Notes under the pieces: generated by a model
What the model was told of the DNA's origin: nothing
Databases searched by the model: none
Seen by the model: the letters and a program-made list of their open reading frames with translations, nothing else
Position numbers and translations under genes: made by a program
NCBI GenBank assembly: GCA_030527085.1
Contig: JAUNBN010000055.1
Coordinates: 1 to 7,758 of the forward strand
Origin: Oscillospiraceae bacterium
Lineage (GTDB): Bacteria; Bacillota; Clostridia; Oscillospirales; Ruminococcaceae
DNA length: 7,758 nt
Reading direction: 5' to 3'
Shown: one piece after another, positions 1 through 5,831 of the stretch
How the letters are laid out: each line of letters begins with the position of its first letter
How positions within the stretch are numbered: the first letter of the stretch is position 1

Positions 1-17
1 CCCCGCCGGAGGCGGGG
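1..17. other. GC-rich hairpin at the window edge
   Basis: CCCCGCC (1-7) is perfectly complementary to GGCGGGG (11-17) around a three-base GGA loop. A 7-bp all-GC stem with a tiny loop is typical of an intrinsic terminator, and it lies between the window edge and the promoter-like region of the next gene. No T-tract follows it on the + strand. If it terminates a gene to the left on the - strand, the T-tract would lie outside the window. It is therefore recorded only as a hairpin and possible terminator. Confidence 0.45.
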
Positions 18-69
18 GAAAGACAGCGAAAAATCCACGCGGCGGGACACTCCCTGGAATACATAGGCA

Positions 70-106
70 TTGAACTTTTGGGTGATCCACTGTATCATAC
101 TATAAT
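70..106 (+). promoter_or_regulatory. Probable sigma-A promoter region with two overlapping options
   Basis: Two -35/-10 pairs can be drawn, each with exactly 17 bp between hexamers. The first is TTGAAC (70-75) with TATCAT (93-98). The second is TTGGGT (78-83) with a perfect TATAAT (101-106). The first has the better -35 and the second the better -10. Either would start transcription at roughly 105-113 and leave a leader of about 120-130 nt before the membrane-protein gene at 235. The match to consensus is seen directly; promoter activity is inferred. Confidence 0.55.
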
Positions 107-234
107 AAGTCTTTATTTGCTCAGGCGTCTTAAGTTCCTTTTCGGGCGCTTCTATCTTATGTGCAGGGCAGACAGAACGGCAAGCTCTTTGCGGCGGCTG
201 CGGCCGGATAAAAAGGGGCGGGAGGCATTTCGGC

Positions 235-2112
235 ATGAAGGAAAACCTGAAAAACCGCATATTTAACGAAAGAAACGCGGGAGCGCTTTCCCTTTCGGCT
301 GCGGTGCTGTACTCCTTTTTGAGCGCAGTCCTGCTCGCTGAGGATAGCCGTCTGGAGTATTCCAACAGCTTTCTCCCGCTGGTCGTTTTTTTTTCGCTTT
401 GGGCGCTGTTCAGAGCTACCATGCTAAACAACTACAGCCGCTATCTCAAGCAGGCTTTGCCCCTTGCCCTGCTGCTCTCCTTCTTCTGCGTTTACGGCAG
501 GGAGATTGCCGAGTTCGGGCCCGCGAATCTTGGCAATCCCGGTTTGGCAGCCTCGTCCCTGCTGATAAGCTACCCTCTTTTTTTGGCTGTTTCTTTCTTA
601 TGGAGCCGGCTGGACAGTCGCGCGGGAGCTCGCGGAAAAAACACCTGCGGTGCGCTGTCTCGTATCTGTGCTTCGAAACACCGCTTGTACATCTTCTGGG
701 CGGTCATTTTCTGCGCCTGGCTTCCCGCGCTGCTGGCGATGTGGCCGGGCCTTTTCACCTACGGAACCGGCGCGCTTCTGGGAGATGTTGAGCAAACCCG
801 CTTCAATCTGATGAATCCCCTTCTGCACAGTCTTATCTCCCGAGCGCTCTTCGTCGTCGGATACAAGGTCTTCGGCACGACCTCGGCGGGCGTCACGCTC
901 TACTGCATAGTGCAGATGCTCTTGCTTTCGGGAAGCCTTGCTTACGCCGTGGATTTTGTTTTGAGGCGCGGCTATTCCGGCGCAGGTGGCGCGGCGGCGC
1001 TTACAGTGGTTTTCTCCCTTTCTCTGCCCTTGCAGCTGCTCTCTATAAGCACTACCAAGGACACGATGTTCTATGCCTCGCTGCTCGTGTTCTGCCTCAT
1101 GCTGGCAGAGCTGCTCGACAATCCCGAGGAGTTTCTCTCCTCGCGAGGCAGGATAGTGCGCTTTGCGCTTACAGGACTTTTTTCGATGTTTTTGCGAAAG
1201 ATCTCTCTGCTGCTGTTCCTTCCGATTTTGCTTATCGTTGCTTTAAAGCTGAAAAAGCGGGACAAGGCCAAGGGCGGACGCTTCGCGCTTATGTCAAGCG
1301 CCATACTCATCGCATTCTGCATCGTTTCCGGCCCGGTTTCCGAGCTGCTTGCCACGGAGAAGACCATCTATCTTCCGGAGACTATTTGCGTGCCCTTACA
1401 GCAGCTGGCCTATGTTTACAGACAGCATGAGGACGAGCTCGGCGAGAGCGAGCGCGAGGCTATTCTCGCGCTCATACCGCCCGAATACATAGAACTCTAC
1501 GATGAGGACAGAGTCGATGTCCTTAAGGATCACTTTCAGTATTATCAGTTCATGACGAATCCGCTCGAATACGCCAAGCTTTGGCTGAGCCTGGGTGCAG
1601 ACTACCCCCTCGAATACCTCGACGCTTTCCTTACTATAAACTATAAATACTGGTATCCCACCTCGGTTATTAACAGCTATACTACGCCGGCAGCTTACCA
1701 CGAAACAGAGGGAAGCCGCACCGAGGTCACAAACTATGCTTCCACGCAAAACTACAGCGGCATAGAGCGCAATTCTCTCATGCCGCGGCTTGCGGAGCTT
1801 TACGACAGACTCTGCAACACGGTTTCGTTTTCCAAGCTCCCTCTTTTGAGCGCGTTTTTTTCGCCGGGCGTGATGCTCTATATCTCCCTCTTCGCACTCT
1901 TCCGCCTGAGTTACCTCAGAGCTGGGGGAATAACGCTGCTTCCGCTCACCGTCGTCGTGCTCACTGCGGGCTTGCTGTTCGGGCCTATGCTTCTGATTCG
2001 TTACGCGCTGTTTTCCTTCATGGCGGCGCCTGTTTGCCTGACCTTTGCGCTGGGCGCGCCGCCGAGACCCCGGCAGAGCGAGGAGACGGCAAAGAAAGCC
2101 CCCCAAACCTGA
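235..2112 (+). CDS. DUF6020-like multi-pass membrane protein (GT-C-like), function unknown
   Basis: A 625-residue integral membrane protein. The start is supported by GGGAGG (220-225), nine bases before the ATG. Hydrophobic segments lie around residues 15-35, 46-62, 74-88, 105-124, 151-172, 216-245, 253-272, 276-292, 308-338, 350-370, 538-560, 563-588 and 590-607. A large hydrophilic stretch (about 373-535), rich in Tyr, Asp and Glu, is probably the extracytoplasmic domain. Family-like signatures recalled from DUF6020 proteins are WPGLFTYG (170-177), MNPLLHSL (193-200), STTKDTMF (272-279), CVPLQQLA (385-392) and IRYALFSF (588-595). The layout recalls GT-C glycosyltransferases using lipid-linked sugar donors, but that role is inference and no substrate can be named. 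The gene appears to be transcribed alone and ends at a terminator shared with convergent spoIIE. It reads as more T-rich than its neighbours, with a T9 run at 386-394. The membrane-protein call is firm; the family call is moderately so. Confidence 0.75.
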   Translation: MKENLKNRIFNERNAGALSLSAAVLYSFLSAVLLAEDSRLEYSNSFLPLVVFFSLWALFRATMLNNYSRYLKQALPLALLLSFFCVYGREIAEFGPANLGNPGLAASSLLISYPLFLAVSFLWSRLDSRAGARGKNTCGALSRICASKHRLYIFWAVIFCAWLPALLAMWPGLFTYGTGALLGDVEQTRFNLMNPLLHSLISRALFVVGYKVFGTTSAGVTLYCIVQMLLLSGSLAYAVDFVLRRGYSGAGGAAALTVVFSLSLPLQLLSISTTKDTMFYASLLVFCLMLAELLDNPEEFLSSRGRIVRFALTGLFSMFLRKISLLLFLPILLIVALKLKKRDKAKGGRFALMSSAILIAFCIVSGPVSELLATEKTIYLPETICVPLQQLAYVYRQHEDELGESEREAILALIPPEYIELYDEDRVDVLKDHFQYYQFMTNPLEYAKLWLSLGADYPLEYLDAFLTINYKYWYPTSVINSYTTPAAYHETEGSRTEVTNYASTQNYSGIERNSLMPRLAELYDRLCNTVSFSKLPLLSAFFSPGVMLYISLFALFRLSYLRAGGITLLPLTVVVLTAGLLFGPMLLIRYALFSFMAAPVCLTFALGAPPRPRQSEETAKKAPQT

Positions 2113-2140
2113 GCGCTTGCCGAAACAGACACAGAGGACC

Positions 2141-2172
2141 CGCCCCGGCAAAACCGGGCGCGAGCCTTTTTT
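2141..2172 (+). terminator. Intrinsic terminator between convergent genes
   Basis: CCCGG (2144-2148) pairs with CCGGG (2154-2158) around a CAAAA loop, and CG (2141-2142) pairs with CG (2159-2160) with one bulged C. After a 6-nt gap comes a T6 run at 2167-2172, then GTTT. It sits in the 70-nt gap between the membrane-protein stop (2112) and the spoIIE stop (2183). The T-tract points to termination of the + strand gene. On the - strand the same hairpin is preceded by an A-run but followed only by a loose T-rich stretch, so termination of spoIIE here is weaker. Confidence 0.6.
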
Positions 2173-2182
2173 GTTTCCAGTT

Positions 2183-4528
2183 TCAGACGCGCCTTTTCTT
2201 TCTCTCGCGGCGGGATATCTTGGCCACCACCACCGTGAGGTCGTCCTTGTTTTCGGAGTTTTCCGCGGCGCGCGCGGCAAGCGTGTCGCAGATATCCCGC
2301 GCGCTGCTGCGGTACATGGTCTTGAGCGTCTGCTCTATATAGCCGCAGGCTGTACCCGTCGCACCGTCGCTTGCCATAACGAAGATATCTCCGTCCTCGA
2401 GCATGAGAGTGTTTTCCTGCGAAAGCACCCGCTCGAGTATGCCAACGGGCAGCGTTCGCCCGTCTATCCTCGCTACGCGCGCGCCGTTGAGGCAGAAGCT
2501 CGGGGCGGCCCCGGCCTTAAAGAGCTTGAGCTCGCCGGTGTACACATTAAAGGAGGCGACGTCGAGGGTGCTCGCGGCCTCGTCGTCCTCGCGCAGGGCC
2601 AGCGCGGAATTGGCCAGCTCCGCCGCGCGCTTTACAGGAAAGCCGTTTTCCAGCAGCCTCGAGAGAAAGGCGCAGCAGAGAGCGCCGTCGCGCTCGGCCT
2701 CCTTACCGACGCCCATGCCGTCCGAAACCACGATGTGAACGTTTCCCGCAAGGTCGCTCAGGACCGTGCAGACGTCCCCGCAGCCCTCCGTCTCGGCGGG
2801 CATCTGCCTTATCGCCGTAGATATTTCAAAGGAAGGCAGCTCGCTGTAGCTCAGTATTACGCCGCCGCGGCTGCTCGTCACCTCGGGCTCGCGCAGTTCT
2901 CGCGCGGCAATTAGCGAGAGGCCCATCGTGAGCCTGCGCAGCATATTGGAAGGCGGCGAATCGGCGAGGGAGACGCTTATATGCGGGCGGCCCGCCGCGT
3001 CGTAAACGAAGCTCGCGTTCTCAACCGGCAGCTGGAGCCTCGCCGCGCAGTCGTAGGCGCGGCGGCTCCTGCCCTCGTCCCAGCGCCGGTAAGAGCCAAG
3101 CTCATTCTTCGCGCTCTCGAGCATGTCGCTGACGGCCTCGAACTGCTTTTGCAGCAGGCTCTTGTAGAGCTGGGTATTCTTCGTGCGCCTGACGTAGTCC
3201 GTGTAGCGGGCGTAGCCGCGGTTTACAGTGCTTTTGAGTCTCTCCAGATTGGGGCAGCGGCTGCGGAAAAGCTCGGGAAAATCCTCCTCGGCAACCTTTG
3301 AATTGGCGAGCAGCGAGGGAGTAAGGGCGTTGAAGCCCTCTATGGTGTCGCCGTAGTTCTTCACCCAGCAAAAGGACATGCGCGAGCAGCTTTTGCAGAT
3401 ATTGTCCGCCGCAAAGCGGTAGAGCTTGTCCGTATCGCAGCGGGTGTTCTTTATTTCAAGGGTGTTCTCCAAAATGGAGCTCACCTCCCGCATGGACTGC
3501 GCTATGCAGCCCACCTTAGAGGAGAGCAGCTCGCTCGCGTCCCTCAGGCTTTCGCTCATAAAGTCCGATTTCGCGTCGGCGGGGGTGCGCAGTCTCAGAA
3601 CCAGAAACAGAGCGGCGGAAACAAATATCTCGCCCAGCCCTGTCATCGCGGCGACATAGCTTTCGGCAACAGCGCAGGGCAGCGCGGCAGCCAGCACGAA
3701 AATTAGGCAGACCAGCGCGCGCGAGCGCTTTTTAAAAAGCGAGGCCAGCGCTCCGGCAACCGTGAGCGAGGCTGCCGCGAAGGCGTAGTCCGGGTTGCTC
3801 AAAGCCATGGCGCAGGCCGCCGCGCCCAGAGCCATTAGGTCAAAGGGGGATGTAAGCGAGTAGGCGGCCGCGAGCGCCGCGGCAAAGCAGGCGACGCGCC
3901 CTATGGAAAAGGGACCTATCTCCAGAGGCGAAAGCGACATGAGCACGCTTGTGAGCACGAGGCAGGCGCAGGCCTTCTGCGAGCTCGAAAGCTCCGCGGC
4001 CGCCCGGCGGCGGCGCAGCGCCTCGAAGCTCACGCTGTAAAAATACGAAAAGGCCCCGACTATTGCCGTTCCCGCCAGAGAGCTTAGCAGGGCGGCGAAG
4101 CTGAAGGCTCCGCCAAAAACGAGCACGGCTATCTCTATAAAAGCCGCAGTCATGAGGCCCGCTGTGAGCGAGGGCAAAAAGGAGCTCTTGCGGTAGCGCG
4201 AGCGCGAAAGCCCGGCTAAAATCCACCTGAGCGCCGCCACCACTCCCGCGGCGGCTATGTAGGCGGAATTGCCGACCGCCGCGCCTGCCCAGTGGCTCAG
4301 GACGAAGCCCAGCAGCGCCGCTATCGCGTAGCCGTCCGAGGCCCCTATAACAAGGGCCAGCCCGAAGGGGTAGAGCCCCTCGGTAAAGGGCGTGCGCGCC
4401 AGCAGCAGCGCCAGCAGCGCCGCCGCCCCCTGAGCGAGCGCCGCGCGCCCCAGAGAACTCAGAGCCGAGCCGCTTACCCGCTCACGAAAGCGCCCCACGG
4501 TATTCTTAACGCTTGTCTTATACTTCAT
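2183..4528 (-). CDS. spoIIE: Stage II sporulation protein E (SpoIIE), PP2C-type phosphatase
   Basis: SpoIIE sits at the polar division septum during sporulation, interacts with FtsZ, and dephosphorylates the anti-anti-sigma factor SpoIIAA to release sigma-F in the forespore. This 781-residue protein is slightly shorter than the B. subtilis one (827). About ten hydrophobic segments fill residues 28-313, followed by a regulatory region (about 314-560) with cysteines C364, C378, C381 and C387, in a CxxCx5CW pattern like that of other SpoIIE proteins. The PP2C domain (about 565-771) keeps D585 in GCGD, D603 in SDGMG (equivalent to the D610 region of B. subtilis), STLD (653-656), LPVGI (693-697), D721 in SDG and DDLTVVV (762-768). 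All metal-binding acidic residues appear intact. The C-terminus is basic (RRERKKRR). An in-frame TAA two codons before the ATG rules out a longer start. No tilS, hpt or ftsH follows it; its neighbour is an unrelated convergent gene. Confidence 0.96.
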   Translation of the reverse strand: MKYKTSVKNTVGRFRERVSGSALSSLGRAALAQGAAALLALLLARTPFTEGLYPFGLALVIGASDGYAIAALLGFVLSHWAGAAVGNSAYIAAAGVVAALRWILAGLSRSRYRKSSFLPSLTAGLMTAAFIEIAVLVFGGAFSFAALLSSLAGTAIVGAFSYFYSVSFEALRRRRAAAELSSSQKACACLVLTSVLMSLSPLEIGPFSIGRVACFAAALAAAYSLTSPFDLMALGAAACAMALSNPDYAFAAASLTVAGALASLFKKRSRALVCLIFVLAAALPCAVAESYVAAMTGLGEIFVSAALFLVLRLRTPADAKSDFMSESLRDASELLSSKVGCIAQSMREVSSILENTLEIKNTRCDTDKLYRFAADNICKSCSRMSFCWVKNYGDTIEGFNALTPSLLANSKVAEEDFPELFRSRCPNLERLKSTVNRGYARYTDYVRRTKNTQLYKSLLQKQFEAVSDMLESAKNELGSYRRWDEGRSRRAYDCAARLQLPVENASFVYDAAGRPHISVSLADSPPSNMLRRLTMGLSLIAARELREPEVTSSRGGVILSYSELPSFEISTAIRQMPAETEGCGDVCTVLSDLAGNVHIVVSDGMGVGKEAERDGALCCAFLSRLLENGFPVKRAAELANSALALREDDEAASTLDVASFNVYTGELKLFKAGAAPSFCLNGARVARIDGRTLPVGILERVLSQENTLMLEDGDIFVMASDGATGTACGYIEQTLKTMYRSSARDICDTLAARAAENSENKDDLTVVVAKISRRERKKRRV

Positions 4529-4544
4529 TTCTTAAATCGCCGTT

Positions 4545-4550
4545 CCCTCT
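4545..4550 (-). promoter_or_regulatory. Distant Shine-Dalgarno of spoIIE
   Basis: AGAGGG on the - strand is the only purine-rich anti-SD match upstream of the spoIIE ATG, and it is 16 nt away, against the usual 5-10. An upstream start is excluded by the in-frame TAA at 4532-4534, so either initiation is weak or the true start lies a little inside the annotated gene. Confidence 0.45.
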
Positions 4551-4568
4551 TTTTGAGATTGGAAACAA

Positions 4569-4603
4569 AGTATAGCAAGCTCCGAGCGCGCAAAGCTGTC
4601 GAG
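4569..4603 (-). promoter_or_regulatory. spoIIE promoter with Spo0A-box-like -35 and 22-bp spacer
   Basis: Read on the - strand, CTCGACA (4603-4597) matches the Spo0A box TTCGACA at six of seven positions. Its last six bases, TCGACA, differ from the sigma-A -35 TTGACA at one position. Exactly 22 bp downstream is TATACT (4574-4569), five of six to the -10 consensus. B. subtilis spoIIG and spoIIE promoters are known to use sigma-A with an unusually long spacer (21-22 bp) and Spo0A boxes overlapping the -35, which is the layout seen here. Transcription would start near 4562, leaving a leader of about 34 nt. A second box-like heptamer, TTCGACG (4715-4709), lies upstream. The layout is seen; Spo0A control is inferred. 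Confidence 0.65.
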
Positions 4604-4630
4604 TAGGGGCTGGATAAAGCGGCGCTTTTT

Positions 4631-4654
4631 AAGAGAGTTTGCCAAAAGCGGGTA
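4631..4654 (+). repeat. Imperfect 24-nt direct repeat, copy 1
   Basis: Matches 4849-4872 at 19 of 24 positions. The best-conserved core is GCCAAAAGCGGGTA (4641-4654), against GCCAAAAACGGGTA (4859-4872), with one difference in 14. The two copies bracket the 71-nt inverted repeat and the likely metF promoter patch. Function unknown: it could be a duplicated operator or the remains of a dispersed repeat. Confidence 0.5.
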
Positions 4655-4659
4655 CGATA

Positions 4660-4730
4660 CTGTGTCCCCTCGCGGAGATGCGCACTTGCCCCAGCCTTAA
4701 CGGCATTGCGTCGAAGGCGAGGGAACACAG
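4660..4730. repeat. 71-nt inverted repeat with 14-bp arms; possible structured RNA
   Basis: CTGTGTCCCCTCGC (4660-4673) and GCGAGGGAACACAG (4717-4730) are complementary at 13 of 14 positions. Inside them, GATGC (4677-4681) can pair with GCGTC (4708-4712) with one wobble, and TGCC (4687-4690) pairs with GGCA (4702-4705). This gives one long arm of three helices broken by asymmetric internal loops, including a GGA/GAAG loop that could form sheared G-A pairs. It lies upstream of both divergent promoters, so either strand could be the functional one. It matches no RNA class I know. It could equally be a dispersed palindromic repeat or a protein-binding dyad. Confidence 0.55.
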
Positions 4731-4795
4731 TGAAAAAGCACGCAATCGGGGCGCGCTCTTTTTGCCCGTATTGTGGCGCTGAGGCGCAATTCGTG

Positions 4796-4813
4796 TTAAA
4801 ATGCTTATAAATT
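4796..4813 (+). promoter_or_regulatory. AT-rich patch, probable metF promoter -10 region
   Basis: In an otherwise GC-rich region, this patch holds TAAAAT (4797-4802) and TATAAA (4806-4811), each five of six to the -10 consensus. No good -35 sits 16-18 bp upstream; the nearest candidate is TTGTGG (4771-4776), 20 bp before TAAAAT. The placement is therefore tentative. It would give a leader of about 120-130 nt before metF. Confidence 0.3.
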
Positions 4814-4848
4814 CAGCGCGGCTTTCTCAAGGGCGCGCCGCCCGGATT

Positions 4849-4872
4849 AAGGGAATGAGCCAAAAACGGGTA
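4849..4872 (+). repeat. Imperfect 24-nt direct repeat, copy 2
   Basis: Second copy of the element at 4631-4654 (19 of 24 identical). It lies in the presumed metF leader, and its last bases overlap the left arm of the small GGTATT/AATACC hairpin (4869-4888), which the first copy lacks. Confidence 0.5.
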
Positions 4873-4940
4873 TTTGGGGTGTAATACCACGAAAAGCGCG
4901 CAATAATGACGCTTTCGGGTTTAAAACGCGGAGGGAAACC

Positions 4941-5831
4941 ATGAAAATAAGCAGTATTCTCAAAGATGAGCGCATGTCCCTTTCCTTTGAGGTCTTTCCT
5001 CCAAAGCAAGAGACCTCCTTCGAGAGCGTCCGAGCCGCGGCTGAGAAGATAGCCTCGCTTCGCCCCGCTTTCATGAGCGTTACCTACGGCGCGGGAGGCG
5101 GCGTGAGCGGCTATACGGTTAAGATTGCAAAGGGTATAGAGGAAAAATACCAGGTCCCGACGCTGGCGCACCTCACCTGCGTCTCCTCCACCAGAGAAAC
5201 TGTGGCGCGGCGCATTGAGGAAATGAAAGATGCGGGCATAGAAAACGTGATGGCCTTAAGGGGCGACCTCACGCCGGAGCTCCTAGAAAATGGGCGGGAG
5301 GGCTGCGACTACCGCTACGCGGTAGAGCTGATAAGGCAGCTCAAGGAGAGCGGCGCGAATTTCTGCATAGGCGGAGCCTGTTATCCTGAGGTACACCCGG
5401 AGAGCCCGAATCAGCGCGAGGACATCGCCCATCTCAGGGAAAAGGTCGAGGCCGGCGTCGATTTCCTGACGACGCAGATGATCTTCGACAACAACCTCTT
5501 TTACAACTTCCTCTACAAGCTGCGCGAGGCGGGAGTGAGCGTTCCGGTGCTGCCGGGCATCATGCCGATAACGAACGCCAATCAGGTGGAGCGCGCCATA
5601 AAGCTCTCCGGCGCTTTCATGCCGCAGAGGTTTAAGGCCATGGTTGACCGCTTCGGCTCGGACGACCTTGCGATGCGGCAGGCGGGCATAGCCTACGCCG
5701 CGGATCAGATAATCGACCTTTTCGCAAACGGTGTAACAAAGGTACACGTCTATTCCATGAACAAGCCCGAGGTCGCCGAGGGCATTCTCGGCTGCCTGTC
5801 GGACATTCTCGGCAAGAGATTTTCGGCCTGA
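4941..5831 (+). CDS. metF: 5,10-methylenetetrahydrofolate reductase
   Basis: Flavin-dependent cytosolic TIM-barrel enzyme that reduces 5,10-methylenetetrahydrofolate to 5-methyltetrahydrofolate, the methyl donor for methionine synthase. At 296 residues it has the usual bacterial length. Recognisable family motifs are SFEVFPPK (15-22), whose Glu17 aligns with the catalytic Glu of E. coli MetF, VTYGAGG (47-53), HLTC (77-80), ALRGD (105-109), GGACYPEVHPE (144-154), TQMIFD (178-183), PGIMPI, and HVYSMNKPE near the C-terminus. GGAGGG (4930-4935), five bases before the ATG, fixes the start. Its TGA overlaps the ATG of the next gene by one base, so the two are probably translationally coupled. The electron donor (NADH, NADPH or a ferredoxin-linked partner) cannot be read from the sequence. 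No adjacent metV-like gene is visible. Confidence 0.96.
   Translation: MKISSILKDERMSLSFEVFPPKQETSFESVRAAAEKIASLRPAFMSVTYGAGGGVSGYTVKIAKGIEEKYQVPTLAHLTCVSSTRETVARRIEEMKDAGIENVMALRGDLTPELLENGREGCDYRYAVELIRQLKESGANFCIGGACYPEVHPESPNQREDIAHLREKVEAGVDFLTTQMIFDNNLFYNFLYKLREAGVSVPVLPGIMPITNANQVERAIKLSGAFMPQRFKAMVDRFGSDDLAMRQAGIAYAADQIIDLFANGVTKVHVYSMNKPEVAEGILGCLSDILGKRFSA

Larger units (their letters stand above)
4529..4940. other. Divergent intergenic region between spoIIE and metF
   Basis: This 412-nt stretch has no convincing gene. From left to right it holds the spoIIE promoter (4569-4603), a first copy of a direct repeat (4631-4654), a 71-nt inverted repeat (4660-4730), an AT-rich patch (4796-4813) that probably contains the metF promoter, the second direct-repeat copy (4849-4872), a small hairpin with GGTATT (4869-4874) and AATACC (4883-4888), and the metF Shine-Dalgarno GGAGGG (4930-4935). 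I looked for S-box, T-box, cobalamin and tetrahydrofolate riboswitch cores and recognised none. Confidence 0.7.

Noticed and set aside
78..266. 62-codon open frame beginning with TTG
   Set aside because: The start lies within the promoter hexamers, there is no ribosome-binding site, and it overlaps the real gene start at 235 in another frame.
1396..2280. 294-codon open frame on the - strand
   Set aside because: It lies antisense to the membrane-protein gene and runs into the end of spoIIE. Its product is Arg-rich and low in complexity with no recognisable motif, as expected for a shadow frame in GC-rich DNA.
2045..2914. 289-codon open frame on the + strand
   Set aside because: It overlaps the PP2C domain of spoIIE in antisense and crosses the terminator. 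The product is Arg/Ala/Gly-rich with no family signature.
4525..4728. 67-codon open frame on the - strand just upstream of and overlapping spoIIE
   Set aside because: It would span the 71-nt inverted repeat and the spoIIE promoter, lacks a convincing Shine-Dalgarno and has a basic, low-complexity product. The promoter interpretation explains the region better.
4746..4768. Possible terminator around CGGG...GCCCG with an internal T5 run
   Set aside because: The T-run lies in the loop rather than after the stem, and the stem is only about five pairs with a bulge.
4832..4839. Palindrome GGCGCGCC
   Set aside because: An 8-bp GC palindrome is common by chance in DNA of this composition, and nothing around it suggests a binding site.
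4741..4940. SAM (S-box), T-box, cobalamin or tetrahydrofolate riboswitch upstream of metF
   Set aside because: Expected for a methionine operon, but none of the conserved cores I know for these classes could be found on the + strand.
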